Counted from the first letter of the stretch, positions 37,805 to 46,998 are shown. The stretch: DNA of 64,000 bases from Methylophilaceae bacterium LSUCC0717 (GCA_024919195.1 CP103436.1:992001-1056000); one strand, 5' to 3'. A program made the numbers and translations. The notes: generated from the letters alone by a model not told the origin.

Positions 37805-38938
37805 TTATTTTCTTTCAGCTGATACGTCAGCTGCTTGAACCATATCTCCAGTATCATTACCCCAAGCGTTACGCTCATAAGTTGTTACTGCAGCAATATC
37901 TCCATCATTTAACTGTTCGCCAAATGCAGGCATCAAATTCTTTCCGTAAAGAATGTGAGTGATATGTGTTTTTAAGTTCTCAGCTTTTGTAGCAATCTCA
38001 CTGCCTGCAAGAGCTGGGAATACGCCTTGAACGCCTTGACCGTTAGCTTGGTGGCAAGCCAAACAGTTAGCTTTGTAGACTGCCTCGCCTTTAGTCATTA
38101 ACTCTTCCATAGACATCTCTTTATTTGATGCCGCGGCAGCTGCTTCCTGTGATTGTTTTTTCTCTGCTACCCATGTTTTGTATTCGTCCATGGAAACGGC
38201 TTTAACAACGATAGGCATATAGCCATGACCCTTACCACAAATCTCAGCACATTGACCTCGATATGTACCAGGCTCATTAATCATAGTCCAGTTGTCGTTA
38301 ATGAAACCAGGAATTGCATCACGCTTCCATCCAAGATCTGGAACCCACCATGCGTGAATCACGTCATTGGCTGTAGTTAAAATTCTAATTTTAGTATTGG
38401 TTGGTAAAACGAGTGGTTCATCTACATCCAATAAGTAATCAGGATGCTCCATTGGATTAACAGAATCATCACGTTGACTTAATTCAACACTTTTTTCATC
38501 CAGGTTACTGTAAATAGTTAAATCGTCTTCAAGATACTCATATTTCCATTTCCACTGATAGCCTACTGCCTTAACAGTCAACGCTGTATCGGATGTGTCA
38601 TCCATTTCAATAAGTAGTTTAGTTGCAGGAATAGCAAGACCGATAATAATAAGTAGAGGAATAGCTGTCCAAATAATTTCAACTGTTGTGCTGTGAGAAA
38701 ATTTTGCAGGTTTTACGCCTCTTGATTTTCTGTGGTGGAATATTGACCAGAACATGATACCGAACACTACAATACCGATGATTGTCACAACCCATAAGGA
38801 CACCATGTGCATGTCATAAACTTTTTGGCTGATTGGTGTGACGCCCTCACGCATGTTAAGACCCCATTCAGCAAACACTGATAAAGGTAAAGTTATTAAC
38901 GCTAACGCTTGAATGAATTTTTTGAAAATACTTGTCAT
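37805..38938 (-). CDS. coxB: Cytochrome c oxidase subunit II with fused cytochrome c domain
   Basis: 377-aa subunit that takes electrons from cytochrome c through the CuA site. A signal peptide (about residues 1-23) is followed by two membrane helices, then the cupredoxin domain with the CuA motif GQCAEICGKGHGYM (two Cys, His, Met). After a glutamine/alanine-rich linker, a C-terminal cytochrome c domain with CLACHQANGQGVQG is attached, a caa3-type arrangement. The gene is first in coxB-coxA-small-ctaG-coxC behind a promoter with a perfect TTGACA. Confidence 0.97.
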   Translation of the reverse strand: MTSIFKKFIQALALITLPLSVFAEWGLNMREGVTPISQKVYDMHMVSLWVVTIIGIVVFGIMFWSIFHHRKSRGVKPAKFSHSTTVEIIWTAIPLLIIIGLAIPATKLLIEMDDTSDTALTVKAVGYQWKWKYEYLEDDLTIYSNLDEKSVELSQRDDSVNPMEHPDYLLDVDEPLVLPTNTKIRILTTANDVIHAWWVPDLGWKRDAIPGFINDNWTMINEPGTYRGQCAEICGKGHGYMPIVVKAVSMDEYKTWVAEKKQSQEAAAAASNKEMSMEELMTKGEAVYKANCLACHQANGQGVQGVFPALAGSEIATKAENLKTHITHILYGKNLMPAFGEQLNDGDIAAVTTYERNAWGNDTGDMVQAADVSAERK

Positions 38939-38996
38939 GCTTTCTCTCTTCGCAATGCTTAATTAAATAAAAATAAAGATTTTTTTAACTGTGTAA

Positions 38997-39025
38997 ATGT
39001 AACTAATTTGTAACATTGTTGTCAA
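38997..39025 (-). promoter_or_regulatory. Predicted promoter of the cox operon
   Basis: On the minus strand a perfect TTGACA (complement of 39020-39025) is followed 17 bp later by TTACAT (complement of 38997-39002). The leader to the coxB ATG would be about 52 nt. The region between coxB and DUF2244 (38939-39034) otherwise shows no gene. Confidence 0.55.
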
Positions 39026-39034
39026 CCACTTCGT

Positions 39035-39499
39035 TCAAATGGTTTTAATTAAATTTTTTAACTTTTCTCGCTCTTCATCAGTAACTCTTTGACCTAAAAA
39101 GATTTTTTTTCCATCTTTAATAAAATAAAAATTTGAGTGTTTTAGCCTGGTTGGAGGCTCATACTGAAAATTAGTCCAATTTCTTACTAATTCATACTCC
39201 TTAATTTTTTTTCTCATGACGAATCTGACTTTTATATTATGCGGACTAATTAAAATTTCCTCATAAAAAGTACTTTTTAAAGCTGTAATATAAAGAGCAT
39301 AACCTAAAATTAAAAATTCAATCCCATAAAAAGGAATGGCTAAATATAAATTAACATAGGTTAAGGCAATTGCTATTAATAGAATGAAACAGCCAAAATA
39401 AAAATAGACCTTCTTAATAATGTCCCATGGCATGGATGGATTAGGTCTAATAATTATTGATTGAGTGTCTTTCTGTTTATCAAATTTATTTTCAATCAT
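39035..39499 (-). CDS. DUF2244 membrane protein
   Basis: 154-aa integral membrane protein with two helices (about residues 33-50 and 55-74) and a C-terminal cytoplasmic domain containing ELVRNWTNFQYEPP and a QRVTDEERE segment. DUF2244 proteins are commonly encoded beside cytochrome oxidase genes in alpha- and betaproteobacteria; the role is unknown. It lies just upstream of the cox promoter, so cox expression could also receive readthrough from it. The tRNA-Leu gene is 21 bp upstream on the same strand. Confidence 0.8.
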   Translation of the reverse strand: MIENKFDKQKDTQSIIIRPNPSMPWDIIKKVYFYFGCFILLIAIALTYVNLYLAIPFYGIEFLILGYALYITALKSTFYEEILISPHNIKVRFVMRKKIKEYELVRNWTNFQYEPPTRLKHSNFYFIKDGKKIFLGQRVTDEEREKLKNLIKTI

Positions 39500-39520
39500 C
39501 TAATGTATAATTTTGTGAAA

Positions 39521-39607
39521 TGGTGCCGGGAGCGAGAATCGAACTCGCACGCTGTCGCCAGCGCGGGATTTTGAATCCCGTGCGTCTACCAGTTCCGCCA
39601 TCCCGGC
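39521..39607 (-). tRNA. tRNA-Leu (anticodon CAA)
   Basis: Class II tRNA of 87 nt, reading GCCGGGATGGCGGAACTGG from 39607 backwards. The acceptor stem GCCGGGA pairs with TCCCGGC, the anticodon arm is CGGGA-TTCAAAA-TCCCG with CAA as anticodon, a long variable arm (CGCTGGCGACAGCG) follows, and the T arm is TCGAG-type GAGTTCGATTCTC. The 3' CCA is encoded at 39521-39523. The CAA anticodon reads UUG leucine codons, which are frequent in an AT-rich genome. Confidence 0.97.
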
Positions 39608-39637
39608 AGAATGGAAATTATAACAAGCTTTTATTAA

Positions 39638-40681
39638 ATGAATATAGAAGAATTTAATTACACACTGCCCGAAGAATTGATCGCACAACACCCGACAGAT
39701 AAACGGTCCGATAGTCGATTACTGCAGCTCAATCCAAACACTAAAGAAATTATTGATAATAATTTTACAAATTTTTTATCTCTCATTAATCAAAATGACC
39801 TCCTCATTTTTAATGATACAAAGGTAATTAAAGCTCGGATTCATGGTCATAAAAAAAGTGGAGGCAAGGTCGAAGTATTAATCGAAAAAATAATCAATCC
39901 AAATTCATTTGTTGGTCATATTGGAACATCCAAAAAAATCAATGCTGGATTAGAAATTATGGTGGGTAATTTTAAACTTACCGTTAAGGATCGGGATGAA
40001 AATATGTTTATCATCGAGACCGATGATGATATTTTTAGCATCATCGACCGTCATGGAAAGCTTCCCCTGCCCCCATACATCAGTAGAGATAACGAGGATT
40101 TTGATGATGATCGTTATCAAACTGTTTTTGCTAAACATGATGGCGCAATAGCTGCGCCAACGGCCGGTCTTCATTTTGATGATCAATTTTTTTTAGAATT
40201 ATCAAAACAAGACTTTAACTTTTGCTTCATCACGCTGCATGTTGGTTCTGGAACATTTCAACCTGTTCGTAATTCAAATATAACTGACCATAAAATGCAT
40301 TCTGAAGAGTTCATGATTAGCCAAGATGTATATGATCGCATAGAGCAAACAAAAAAAAATGGTGGTCGAATCATTGCAATTGGTACGACTGTTTTGAGGG
40401 CACTGGAATCGGCTTACGCTCAACCTAAGAAAGATACGATCTTTCAAAAAACTAACATTTTTATTTATCCAGGTTATCAGTTTAGAATTGTCGATAGCCT
40501 ATTCACCAATTTTCATTTACCAAAGAGTACTTTAATTATGTTGGTCTCTGCATTCGCTGGTCATTCGTTTACAATGACAGCCTATGCACATGCTGTTAAA
40601 GAAAAGTATCGATTTTTCAGTTACGGTGACGCAATGTTTATTGAACAAAAATTAACCACAGAAGACAAAAGAGAAACCTAA
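39638..40681 (+). CDS. queA: S-adenosylmethionine:tRNA ribosyltransferase-isomerase
   Basis: Adds the epoxycyclopentanediol precursor (epoxyqueuosine) to preQ1 in tRNAs with GUN anticodons. The 347-aa protein starts MNIEEFNYTLPEELIAQHP and has RIHGHKKSGGKVEVLIE, AAPTAGLHF, ITLHVGSGTFQPVR and FHLPKSTLIMLVSAFAG, all diagnostic of QueA. Its usual partner tgt does not follow; a secreted protein gene takes that position, 20 bp downstream. It starts 30 bp from the oppositely oriented tRNA-Leu. Confidence 0.97.
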   Translation: MNIEEFNYTLPEELIAQHPTDKRSDSRLLQLNPNTKEIIDNNFTNFLSLINQNDLLIFNDTKVIKARIHGHKKSGGKVEVLIEKIINPNSFVGHIGTSKKINAGLEIMVGNFKLTVKDRDENMFIIETDDDIFSIIDRHGKLPLPPYISRDNEDFDDDRYQTVFAKHDGAIAAPTAGLHFDDQFFLELSKQDFNFCFITLHVGSGTFQPVRNSNITDHKMHSEEFMISQDVYDRIEQTKKNGGRIIAIGTTVLRALESAYAQPKKDTIFQKTNIFIYPGYQFRIVDSLFTNFHLPKSTLIMLVSAFAGHSFTMTAYAHAVKEKYRFFSYGDAMFIEQKLTTEDKRET

Positions 40682-40701
40682 ATTAAAGAAGAGAACGTTT
40701 T

Positions 40702-41559
40702 ATGAAAACCATCTACACCATTTTATTTACACTTTTTATATCACTAAATATTCAAGCTGAGATTCTGACTGATGCCAAATTAGAAATGAAGATTCCTTTA
40801 GCTAAAGAACCTTCAACACGACCTATGACGGTTGCTTACATTCCAGGTGAAAAAAAGTACTACATTGCCGATGGGGGATTATCACCTGTAGGGAATGAGC
40901 CTTTCTCAAAATCACAAGTTCATGTTTATGATGAAAAGGGAACCTACATCAAATCGTTTTCCCCAGGTTTTGATAATCGTTCAATTTATTACAATGAAAA
41001 TTCAAAAACTCTAGAGACTGTTACCTACAATGTATCGAGTGCAGCGGGATTTTTTCCAAATACAGGAATCTTCAAGCTTGAATTAGATGATCAAGGCTTA
41101 CTAACAAACAAGTCTGACACTGTATCAAGATTTTCTGAAACTTTTGGTAGCGCTGGAACCATGCCTACTTATGATGCCAAAAATAATCAGTACTTTGCTA
41201 AGCAAGAAAAAAGTAACATCGTTAGAGTCATAGATGGGACTTCGAATGACATTAAAAAAGAAATTGCTCTCGATTTTTCTGCTGCTGAAGTTGAGCACCA
41301 TGATGTGACTGACCACTATGCTGCATTTACAAATGTTCCTGGGCACGAACTTATTTTACTTGACGTAGACCACAAAAGGTTTTTGATATTCAATTTAGAT
41401 GGAAAGCTAGTCGGGACTTCAGAGCTTGCAAAGGATTTGAAAATTAGAGCAAAAAATCATTTCAATGGATTAGGATATACCAATAACGGCTTGTTCTTTT
41501 TATATATTGATTCTGAAGGTGAATTTGGGACTTATCACGCATACAAGGTATTGAATTAA
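40702..41559 (+). CDS. Secreted protein of unknown function, probably beta-propeller-like
   Basis: I do not recognise this 285-aa protein. It has a clear signal peptide (residues 1-18, ending IQA|E). The mature part is rich in short beta strands with repeated motifs of the propeller type (for example YIPGEKKYYIADGG, VHVYDEKGTYIKSF, RFLIFNLDGKLVGTSE), about 40-45 residues apart, suggesting a six- or seven-bladed fold. No catalytic motif stands out. A purine-rich ribosome site (GAAGAG) precedes the ATG. It may be co-transcribed with queA, and its stop is 2 bp from the convergent proS stop. Confidence 0.75.
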   Translation: MKTIYTILFTLFISLNIQAEILTDAKLEMKIPLAKEPSTRPMTVAYIPGEKKYYIADGGLSPVGNEPFSKSQVHVYDEKGTYIKSFSPGFDNRSIYYNENSKTLETVTYNVSSAAGFFPNTGIFKLELDDQGLLTNKSDTVSRFSETFGSAGTMPTYDAKNNQYFAKQEKSNIVRVIDGTSNDIKKEIALDFSAAEVEHHDVTDHYAAFTNVPGHELILLDVDHKRFLIFNLDGKLVGTSELAKDLKIRAKNHFNGLGYTNNGLFFLYIDSEGEFGTYHAYKVLN

Positions 41560-41561
41560 TC

Positions 41562-43247
41562 TTATATTTTTGATTTTATAAATTGAATAAGATCGGAAAT
41601 GTTAATCATTTCCGAATTCGATTCTGATCTCGATTTAAATTCCACTTTGTTTTCGTTAAGGCTTTTTTCGCCTATCACTAATCTATTTGGAATGCCTATC
41701 AAATCAGATTCTGCAAACATAATTCCTGGACGTGCATCACGATCATCTAGAATTACATCAATACCACTTTCCAATAAGTCTGCATAAATTTTATTAGCCT
41801 GAGCTCTGACATTATCATTTTTATGATACCCAATTGGTACAATAATCAATTCAAAAGGAGCAATACTTTTTGGCAAGATCATGCCATTCTCATCATTATT
41901 TTGCTCGATGGCTGAAGCTACAATTCTTGACACACCAATGCCATAACATCCCATCGTCATGGTTTGAGATTTGCCTTCTTCATTGAGAATCGAGGCTTGC
42001 ATAGATTCAGAGTATTTCTTTCCTAGTTGAAAGATATGACCTACTTCAATTCCTCTGCAAAATTTAAGCTTACCAGATTCATCAGGACTGACATCTCCCT
42101 CTACCACATTTGTGATATCCACAAATTTTTCAGTATTGATCGATTGAAAGTTTGTGAAGTGATAATGTTCCTCGTTTGCTCCACAGACCATATTTTCCAT
42201 TTCAATGATGGAGTGATCAAACAACTTTCTGACATGTTCATTCCCCTCAGGCCCAATAAATCCAGGAATTAAACCATGCTTTTTCAGCTCCTCATCTTTT
42301 GCCACCCTGAAGCGGTTGCTACCGATTACTTTTTCTAGTTTAACCAGATTAATTTCCCGATTGCCCGGCACAAAACAAATGACCAGCTCATCATCGTGGT
42401 TAAAAACGACCGCCTTTAAAATACTTTTTGTATCTATTTTAAAAAACTCTTGAAGAGCCTCTATCGTTGTTATTTCCGGAGTGTGTACTTTTTCAGTAGG
42501 TACATTATTTTCTTTGGATGCCTTTTTAAATACCGTTGATGCCTTTTCAATGTTTGCGGCATATTCAGATTGATCAGAATAAGCGATTACATCCTCTCCA
42601 GAATCAGCTAACACATGAAATTCATGTGATGCATCACCACCAATCGCCCCAGAGTCAGCAGCTACTGATCTAAATTGAAGACCAATTCTTGAAAAAATTC
42701 GATTGTAAGTTTCAAACATCAATTCATACATTTTCTGCAAACAATTTTCATTCGCGTGAAAGGAATAAGCATCTTTCATTAAAAATTCTCTGGCTCGCAT
42801 TACACCAAAACGAGGACGAATTTCATCACGAAATTTTGTTTGGATCTGATAGAAGTTGATAGGAAGTTGCTTATAACTATTAAGTTCTTTTCGGGCAATG
42901 TCGGTGATGACTTCTTCATGTGTCGGGCCAAAACAAAATTCATTCTCATGCCGATCATTTATTTTGAGCATTTGTGGACCAAATTGCTGCCATCGCCCTG
43001 TTTCTTGCCATAGCTCTGCAGGCTGAATCGCTGGCATCAATAACTCTACCGCCCCAGAAGCATTCATTTCATCTCTGATAATATTTTCAATTTTTCTTAA
43101 CACCCTCAAGCCAATTGGCATCCATGTGTAGAGTCCTGAGCTCAATCTCTTAACATAGCCAGCTCGAACCATTAATTGATGACTTTTGAGTTCAGCATCT
43201 TGAGGAGCCTCTTTCAGGGTAGATATAAAGAATTGACTTGTTTTCAT
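41562..43247 (-). CDS. proS: Prolyl-tRNA synthetase (bacterial type with editing insertion)
   Basis: Class II synthetase of 561 aa. Motif 2 and 3 regions are visible (FRDEIRPRFGVMRAREFLMKDAYSFH; QTMTMGCYGIGVSRIVASAIEQN). An INS/YbaK-type editing domain lies between motifs 2 and 3 (about residues 235-385), as in E. coli ProRS. N-terminal FISTLKEAPQDAELKSHQLMVRAGYVKRL matches the family. It is last in the tsaB-rimI-holD-proS run, with an ATGA overlap to the preceding gene. Confidence 0.97.
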   Translation of the reverse strand: MKTSQFFISTLKEAPQDAELKSHQLMVRAGYVKRLSSGLYTWMPIGLRVLRKIENIIRDEMNASGAVELLMPAIQPAELWQETGRWQQFGPQMLKINDRHENEFCFGPTHEEVITDIARKELNSYKQLPINFYQIQTKFRDEIRPRFGVMRAREFLMKDAYSFHANENCLQKMYELMFETYNRIFSRIGLQFRSVAADSGAIGGDASHEFHVLADSGEDVIAYSDQSEYAANIEKASTVFKKASKENNVPTEKVHTPEITTIEALQEFFKIDTKSILKAVVFNHDDELVICFVPGNREINLVKLEKVIGSNRFRVAKDEELKKHGLIPGFIGPEGNEHVRKLFDHSIIEMENMVCGANEEHYHFTNFQSINTEKFVDITNVVEGDVSPDESGKLKFCRGIEVGHIFQLGKKYSESMQASILNEEGKSQTMTMGCYGIGVSRIVASAIEQNNDENGMILPKSIAPFELIIVPIGYHKNDNVRAQANKIYADLLESGIDVILDDRDARPGIMFAESDLIGIPNRLVIGEKSLNENKVEFKSRSESNSEMINISDLIQFIKSKI

Positions 43248-43681
43248 AGATTTAAACCACCTTTAATGGCCTTCCATAGTTCTTTTTTTAATTCGGCATC
43301 TGTACACATTTTTTTTAATGAAGCTAATTGCAAAACATCAGGAGATAAAGATTTAGCTTCATCAGACAGTAAAATTTTAACAGAATCCTTAAACGGTTCT
43401 GACAAAAATCCAGAAACACTCATGTCCTGTAATTTAAGTGAGCCTATTCCTTTCAAAAACAAGTTAATACTTCTCATTAAGAATGTACTCTCTGTATCTT
43501 GTTTTGGAATATCATAAATCATTAGTAGTGTTTTGTTATCAACCTCCAGGACGGCGCAATTATAATTTTTTTCTTTAACTTTTAGGGATGAATCATCGAG
43601 CCTATCAAACTTAGATTGATACATTTCAAAAACGTTTAGCAACCCAAGCTCTTCTAGCTGATCGCGTTCATTAAAAATCAT
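43244..43681 (-). CDS. holD: Probable DNA polymerase III psi subunit (HolD-like), divergent
   Basis: 145-aa protein with no obvious catalytic motif. Three features resemble HolD as I know it from E. coli and Pseudomonas: an N-terminal helix with RDQLEELGLLNVFEM (family: hydrophobic residues around an LGI-type motif), a central beta/alpha segment TLLMIYDIPK followed by a helix, and a C-terminal LKKELWKAIK helix (family: ALW..I). It is immediately downstream of rimI with an ATGA overlap; holD-rimI are neighbours in E. coli, in the opposite order. Psi links the clamp loader to SSB. Alternative: the remnant N-terminus of the family-4 uracil-DNA glycosylase gene often found here. Moderate confidence. 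Confidence 0.55.
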   Translation of the reverse strand: MIFNERDQLEELGLLNVFEMYQSKFDRLDDSSLKVKEKNYNCAVLEVDNKTLLMIYDIPKQDTESTFLMRSINLFLKGIGSLKLQDMSVSGFLSEPFKDSVKILLSDEAKSLSPDVLQLASLKKMCTDAELKKELWKAIKGGLNL

Positions 43682-44121
43682 GACAAATCTCTTCCCATAA
43701 TGATGGCATCCTCATAACCCTTTTTGGTCAGGTAATAATTTGGGCGAACTCCAATCTCATTAAAATCAAATTTTTTGTACAAACTGATGGCCGGTACATT
43801 TGAAGTTCTAACTTCTAAAAAAATGTTTTTGATACTTTTATTATTGCATTCACCAATGAGTGCGTCCATAAGCTTTGAGGCAACTTGGTTATTTCGCATG
43901 CTTTTAGTTACGCCAATATTTAAGATTTCACACTCGTGTTGAATGAGTCTTGCCACAATAAAACCAACGATAGTTTTATTTATGAAAAATAGTTTAAAGA
44001 AATGCTTTGCTAATATCGAGTCTTGAAAATTTTTTAAGCTCCATAACTCAACCTCATTTTCTTGTTCTATCGCGTGTACTAAATTCAAGTCTTCATCTTT
44101 TGGATCTTGCATGAATTCCAT
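43678..44121 (-). CDS. rimI: Ribosomal-protein S18 alanine N-acetyltransferase RimI
   Basis: GNAT acetyltransferase of 147 aa. The acetyl-CoA loop appears as GVTKSMRNNQVASKLM (family Q/R-x-x-G/A form), preceded by EILNIGV and followed by NIFLEVRTSNVPAISLYKKFDFNEIGVRPNYY, the RimI-typical end. It lies 3 bp after tsaB; tsaB-rimI is a conserved pair, which helps distinguish it from other GNATs. In this lineage the substrate (S18 N-terminus) is family inference. Confidence 0.9.
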   Translation of the reverse strand: MEFMQDPKDEDLNLVHAIEQENEVELWSLKNFQDSILAKHFFKLFFINKTIVGFIVARLIQHECEILNIGVTKSMRNNQVASKLMDALIGECNNKSIKNIFLEVRTSNVPAISLYKKFDFNEIGVRPNYYLTKKGYEDAIIMGRDLS

Positions 44122-44124
44122 TAT

Positions 44125-44805
44125 TTATTTTCTTTCGTCAATGGTTTGCGCCACCTTGTTTCGGACATAAATAGGCTGAATTCCATCAAAGGAGAATTTG
44201 TCTGGTAGCCGATCCAATGCAATAGAAGCCATGAAGCTCGCCATATTTTTTTTTACATCTTGTTGTTCTAAAGTATAAGACTTGTATCTATCATTGAAGT
44301 GATCTTTAAATATTTCATAACCTGAGCCAATCACTGAAAATCTATTCCTAATTTCATCAGGCGGATTAGGTAATTTATCTGGTGCAGCTACCATAGGTTC
44401 TGAGAGAGGAATGATATTTTTATCATCACTTTTTTTAAAGAACTGCAAATAGACTTCATCCATTCTTGCGTCAATGGTCGATAAAATATAATCTGTCTCC
44501 GCCATTGATGCAGTAGTTTCCAATGAACTGATTCCTATTAAAGGAATTTTGTAAGAATAAGCCATTCCATAGGCAACGCCACAAGCTATTCTAATCCCAG
44601 TGAATGAACCAGGCCCTGCAGAAAATGCGATCACATCTAAATCTTTAATGGCGATATTTACTTTTTTTAAAATTTTTTGTATCTCACTTAAGGCAACTGA
44701 AGAATGAGTCATGCCCGCGTTGAATTCAATATTTTCTTTTCCATCTGAATGAACGAGACATAAAGAAAAGTTGGTAGAAGATGTGTCAATTGCTAGCAGA
44801 TTCAA
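44125..44805 (-). CDS. tsaB: tRNA threonylcarbamoyladenosine synthesis protein TsaB
   Basis: 226-aa ASKHA-fold partner of TsaD and TsaE in making t6A37 on tRNAs that read ANN codons. It opens with LLAIDTSSTNFSLCLV and has AFSAGPGSFTGIRIACGVAYGMA, both diagnostic. Start is TTG at 44805, in a TTGA overlap with the helicase stop; an ATG alternative is lacking before the conserved LLAIDTS. It leads directly into rimI. Confidence 0.94.
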   Translation of the reverse strand: MNLLAIDTSSTNFSLCLVHSDGKENIEFNAGMTHSSVALSEIQKILKKVNIAIKDLDVIAFSAGPGSFTGIRIACGVAYGMAYSYKIPLIGISSLETTASMAETDYILSTIDARMDEVYLQFFKKSDDKNIIPLSEPMVAAPDKLPNPPDEIRNRFSVIGSGYEIFKDHFNDRYKSYTLEQQDVKKNMASFMASIALDRLPDKFSFDGIQPIYVRNKVAQTIDERK

Positions 44806-46724
44806 CGAAGTTCCTCAATAAAATTTAAAACCTGATTATAATCCTGCACCAATTGAAAAGGGGGTAAGGATTTTAAAATTTGTTTTCCGTAATATTTTTT
44901 TTGAATTCTGTTATCACCGAGTATCGCCACACCCTTATCAGAAAAATTTCTTATTAGCCGACCCATCCCCTGCTTCATCAATAAGGTTGTCATTGGAATT
45001 TGAGATTTCATAAAAAAATCTTTTTCATTCAATAAATTTATTTTTGCATCCACGATAGGGTCATCGGGTGATTTAAACGGTAGCTTATCAATAATTAATA
45101 GGGTTAAGTTATCCCCAATGAGATCAATACCTTCCCAGAAAGAAAAAGATCCGATCAAGACAGAATTTTGGCTATTTTTAAATTCCTCAATTAACAATTG
45201 ATTTGGCAACATTCCCTGTCTTAATATATTTAAGGTATCCATATTTCTGTTGTTAATAAACTCGAACTGATTGGCTACTTGTTCAACACCATTTAATGAA
45301 GTTGTTAAGAATAATGTTCTCCCTTTATTTAATTTTATCGCTGGGTAGACATAATCGACCAAGGATGAAAAAAAATCTTTTTCATTGGGGTTCGGTAAAC
45401 CCATAGGAATATGTAACAAAGCATTTTTCTCATAGTTAAAGGGACTTTCAAAGACTCTTGTTTCTATGTCTTTCAATCCTGTTAAATCTTTAAAATAATC
45501 AAAATTGTTATTGGTCGTCATTGTTGCCGAGGTAAATACCATCGAGTCACTGGAGGCTGTTGTTTTTGAAAAAATTCCTTTGACATCAATTGGGGTGATA
45601 TGAATGGAGATGGAGTTATTAAACTTTTCCAACCAAAGTGCATTTTTTTTCTCTGAGGGATTAATGATATTTTTTAAAAGCTCAATAAAATTATTAAGTT
45701 CCTTGATTGAAGCATCTATATCTTTATTAATAAATCCCGGCTCTTTAATCGAATTAATGAGCTCCTCAAGGTTATTCATAATTTCAATTAAGTGATCTTT
45801 GAAGGTTGTCAGTTGACTGAGTTTATACAAAGAAATTTTTTGTGGTTCATCTTTGACCAAATCAAGGAGCTGGGATATTGAAAAATTATATCGATTAAAA
45901 ATCATCGAAAAATTTTCTAAGCCAATAACTGAATTTTTTAAATGATTAATGAGATCATCAAGAACGCGATTCAATTTTAGGGAAGAGAATATTTTACTGG
46001 AGTAGAGCATCGCTAAATCAATTAAATTATGCGCCTCATCAAAGACAATGACATCTGACTTTGGTAATAAGTTATTGGCATCATCATTTTCATTAAAAAA
46101 ATCTGAAAAAAATAAGTGATGATTCACTATAATTACTTCAGCAGAATGCGCCCTCCTCCTTGCTTTATTTACAAAACAATCATTGCTAAACTTGCAATCA
46201 CCAAAAAGACAATTCTCACTCGTTGATGTGACTGCATGAGTTATATTCCCTGATAAATTTTTTTTTAATTCAGCAACATCGCCGGTATTAGTTTTTTTTA
46301 AAACACCTTCAATATCAGAAAATATCGAAGCATCTGCTTTTGAAAAAAACATCTTGCTGTGATTGTTAATTCGATGATGACACAGATAATTAGACCGTCC
46401 TTTTAATATAGAAACATTAAAATTGAGCTTCAATGCTTTTTGAAGGATTGGAAAATCTTTCTCTAATAATTGCTCCTGAAGGTTCTTTGTTGCTGTAGAG
46501 ATAATAATTTTTTTATTTTGGCGCACCAGCGGTAATAAATACCCTAAGGTCTTGCCTATGCCTGTTCCAGCCTCTATGACCACTGTTTTTTTTAATGTAA
46601 CTGATTCATCGATGAACTGAGCCATTTGAACCTGACCATCTCTTTTTTGATAGTTAGTAAGATGGCTGGCCAATGGACCTTTTTCATCAAAAAAATGATC
46701 GAAAAAGTTTGGTTTATCTGACAT
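44802..46724 (-). CDS. yoaA: YoaA/DinG-family ATP-dependent helicase
   Basis: XPD-like superfamily 2 DNA helicase of 640 aa with an iron-sulfur cluster. The Walker A site is EAGTGIGKTLGYLLPL, and the DEAH box is VFDEAHNLID. Candidate cluster cysteines are in YLCHHR and NCLFGDCKFSNDCF. C-terminal motif VI-like MKQGMGRLIRNFSDKGVAI closes the helicase core. It lacks the N-terminal nuclease domain of Gram-positive DinG, and its length fits YoaA, which acts with the HolC clamp-loader subunit at blocked forks. The neighbouring HolD candidate is interesting in that light. It overlaps tsaB and the Rdx gene. Confidence 0.9.
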   Translation of the reverse strand: MSDKPNFFDHFFDEKGPLASHLTNYQKRDGQVQMAQFIDESVTLKKTVVIEAGTGIGKTLGYLLPLVRQNKKIIISTATKNLQEQLLEKDFPILQKALKLNFNVSILKGRSNYLCHHRINNHSKMFFSKADASIFSDIEGVLKKTNTGDVAELKKNLSGNITHAVTSTSENCLFGDCKFSNDCFVNKARRRAHSAEVIIVNHHLFFSDFFNENDDANNLLPKSDVIVFDEAHNLIDLAMLYSSKIFSSLKLNRVLDDLINHLKNSVIGLENFSMIFNRYNFSISQLLDLVKDEPQKISLYKLSQLTTFKDHLIEIMNNLEELINSIKEPGFINKDIDASIKELNNFIELLKNIINPSEKKNALWLEKFNNSISIHITPIDVKGIFSKTTASSDSMVFTSATMTTNNNFDYFKDLTGLKDIETRVFESPFNYEKNALLHIPMGLPNPNEKDFFSSLVDYVYPAIKLNKGRTLFLTTSLNGVEQVANQFEFINNRNMDTLNILRQGMLPNQLLIEEFKNSQNSVLIGSFSFWEGIDLIGDNLTLLIIDKLPFKSPDDPIVDAKINLLNEKDFFMKSQIPMTTLLMKQGMGRLIRNFSDKGVAILGDNRIQKKYYGKQILKSLPPFQLVQDYNQVLNFIEELR

Positions 46725-46998
46725 TATCTACGTGGCCCAAATTTCTATCTGGATCGATCAAATCTCGTATTCTTTGCTTAATAATAGCGACATCAATAAA
46801 ACCATTTTCCTCTTTTCTTGAGAAGATTAAACTTTGATTACAAGTAATATCAAAAACACCCGATTCTGAAGGAACTAACGTTACAGATGATAAGTCGGAT
46901 TCGAAAGTGCTTAATAATTCCTGAGATATCCATGAGGCTCTAGATAACCATTTACATTTAGGGCAAAACTTGATTTCGATGTGATGTTTTTTTTGCAT
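46714..46998 (-). CDS. SelT/SelW/SelH (Rdx) family protein
   Basis: 94-aa thioredoxin-fold protein with a CxxC redox motif, KFCPKCKWLSRASWISQELL, near the N-terminus and the short beta strand GVFDITCN. In selenoprotein versions the second Cys is selenocysteine; here both are Cys. The function of bacterial Rdx proteins is unknown; a thiol-redox role is assumed. Its stop overlaps the yoaA start by 11 bp, so they are on one transcript. It is divergent from ctpA, 76 bp away. Confidence 0.88.
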   Translation of the reverse strand: MQKKHHIEIKFCPKCKWLSRASWISQELLSTFESDLSSVTLVPSESGVFDITCNQSLIFSRKEENGFIDVAIIKQRIRDLIDPDRNLGHVDNVR

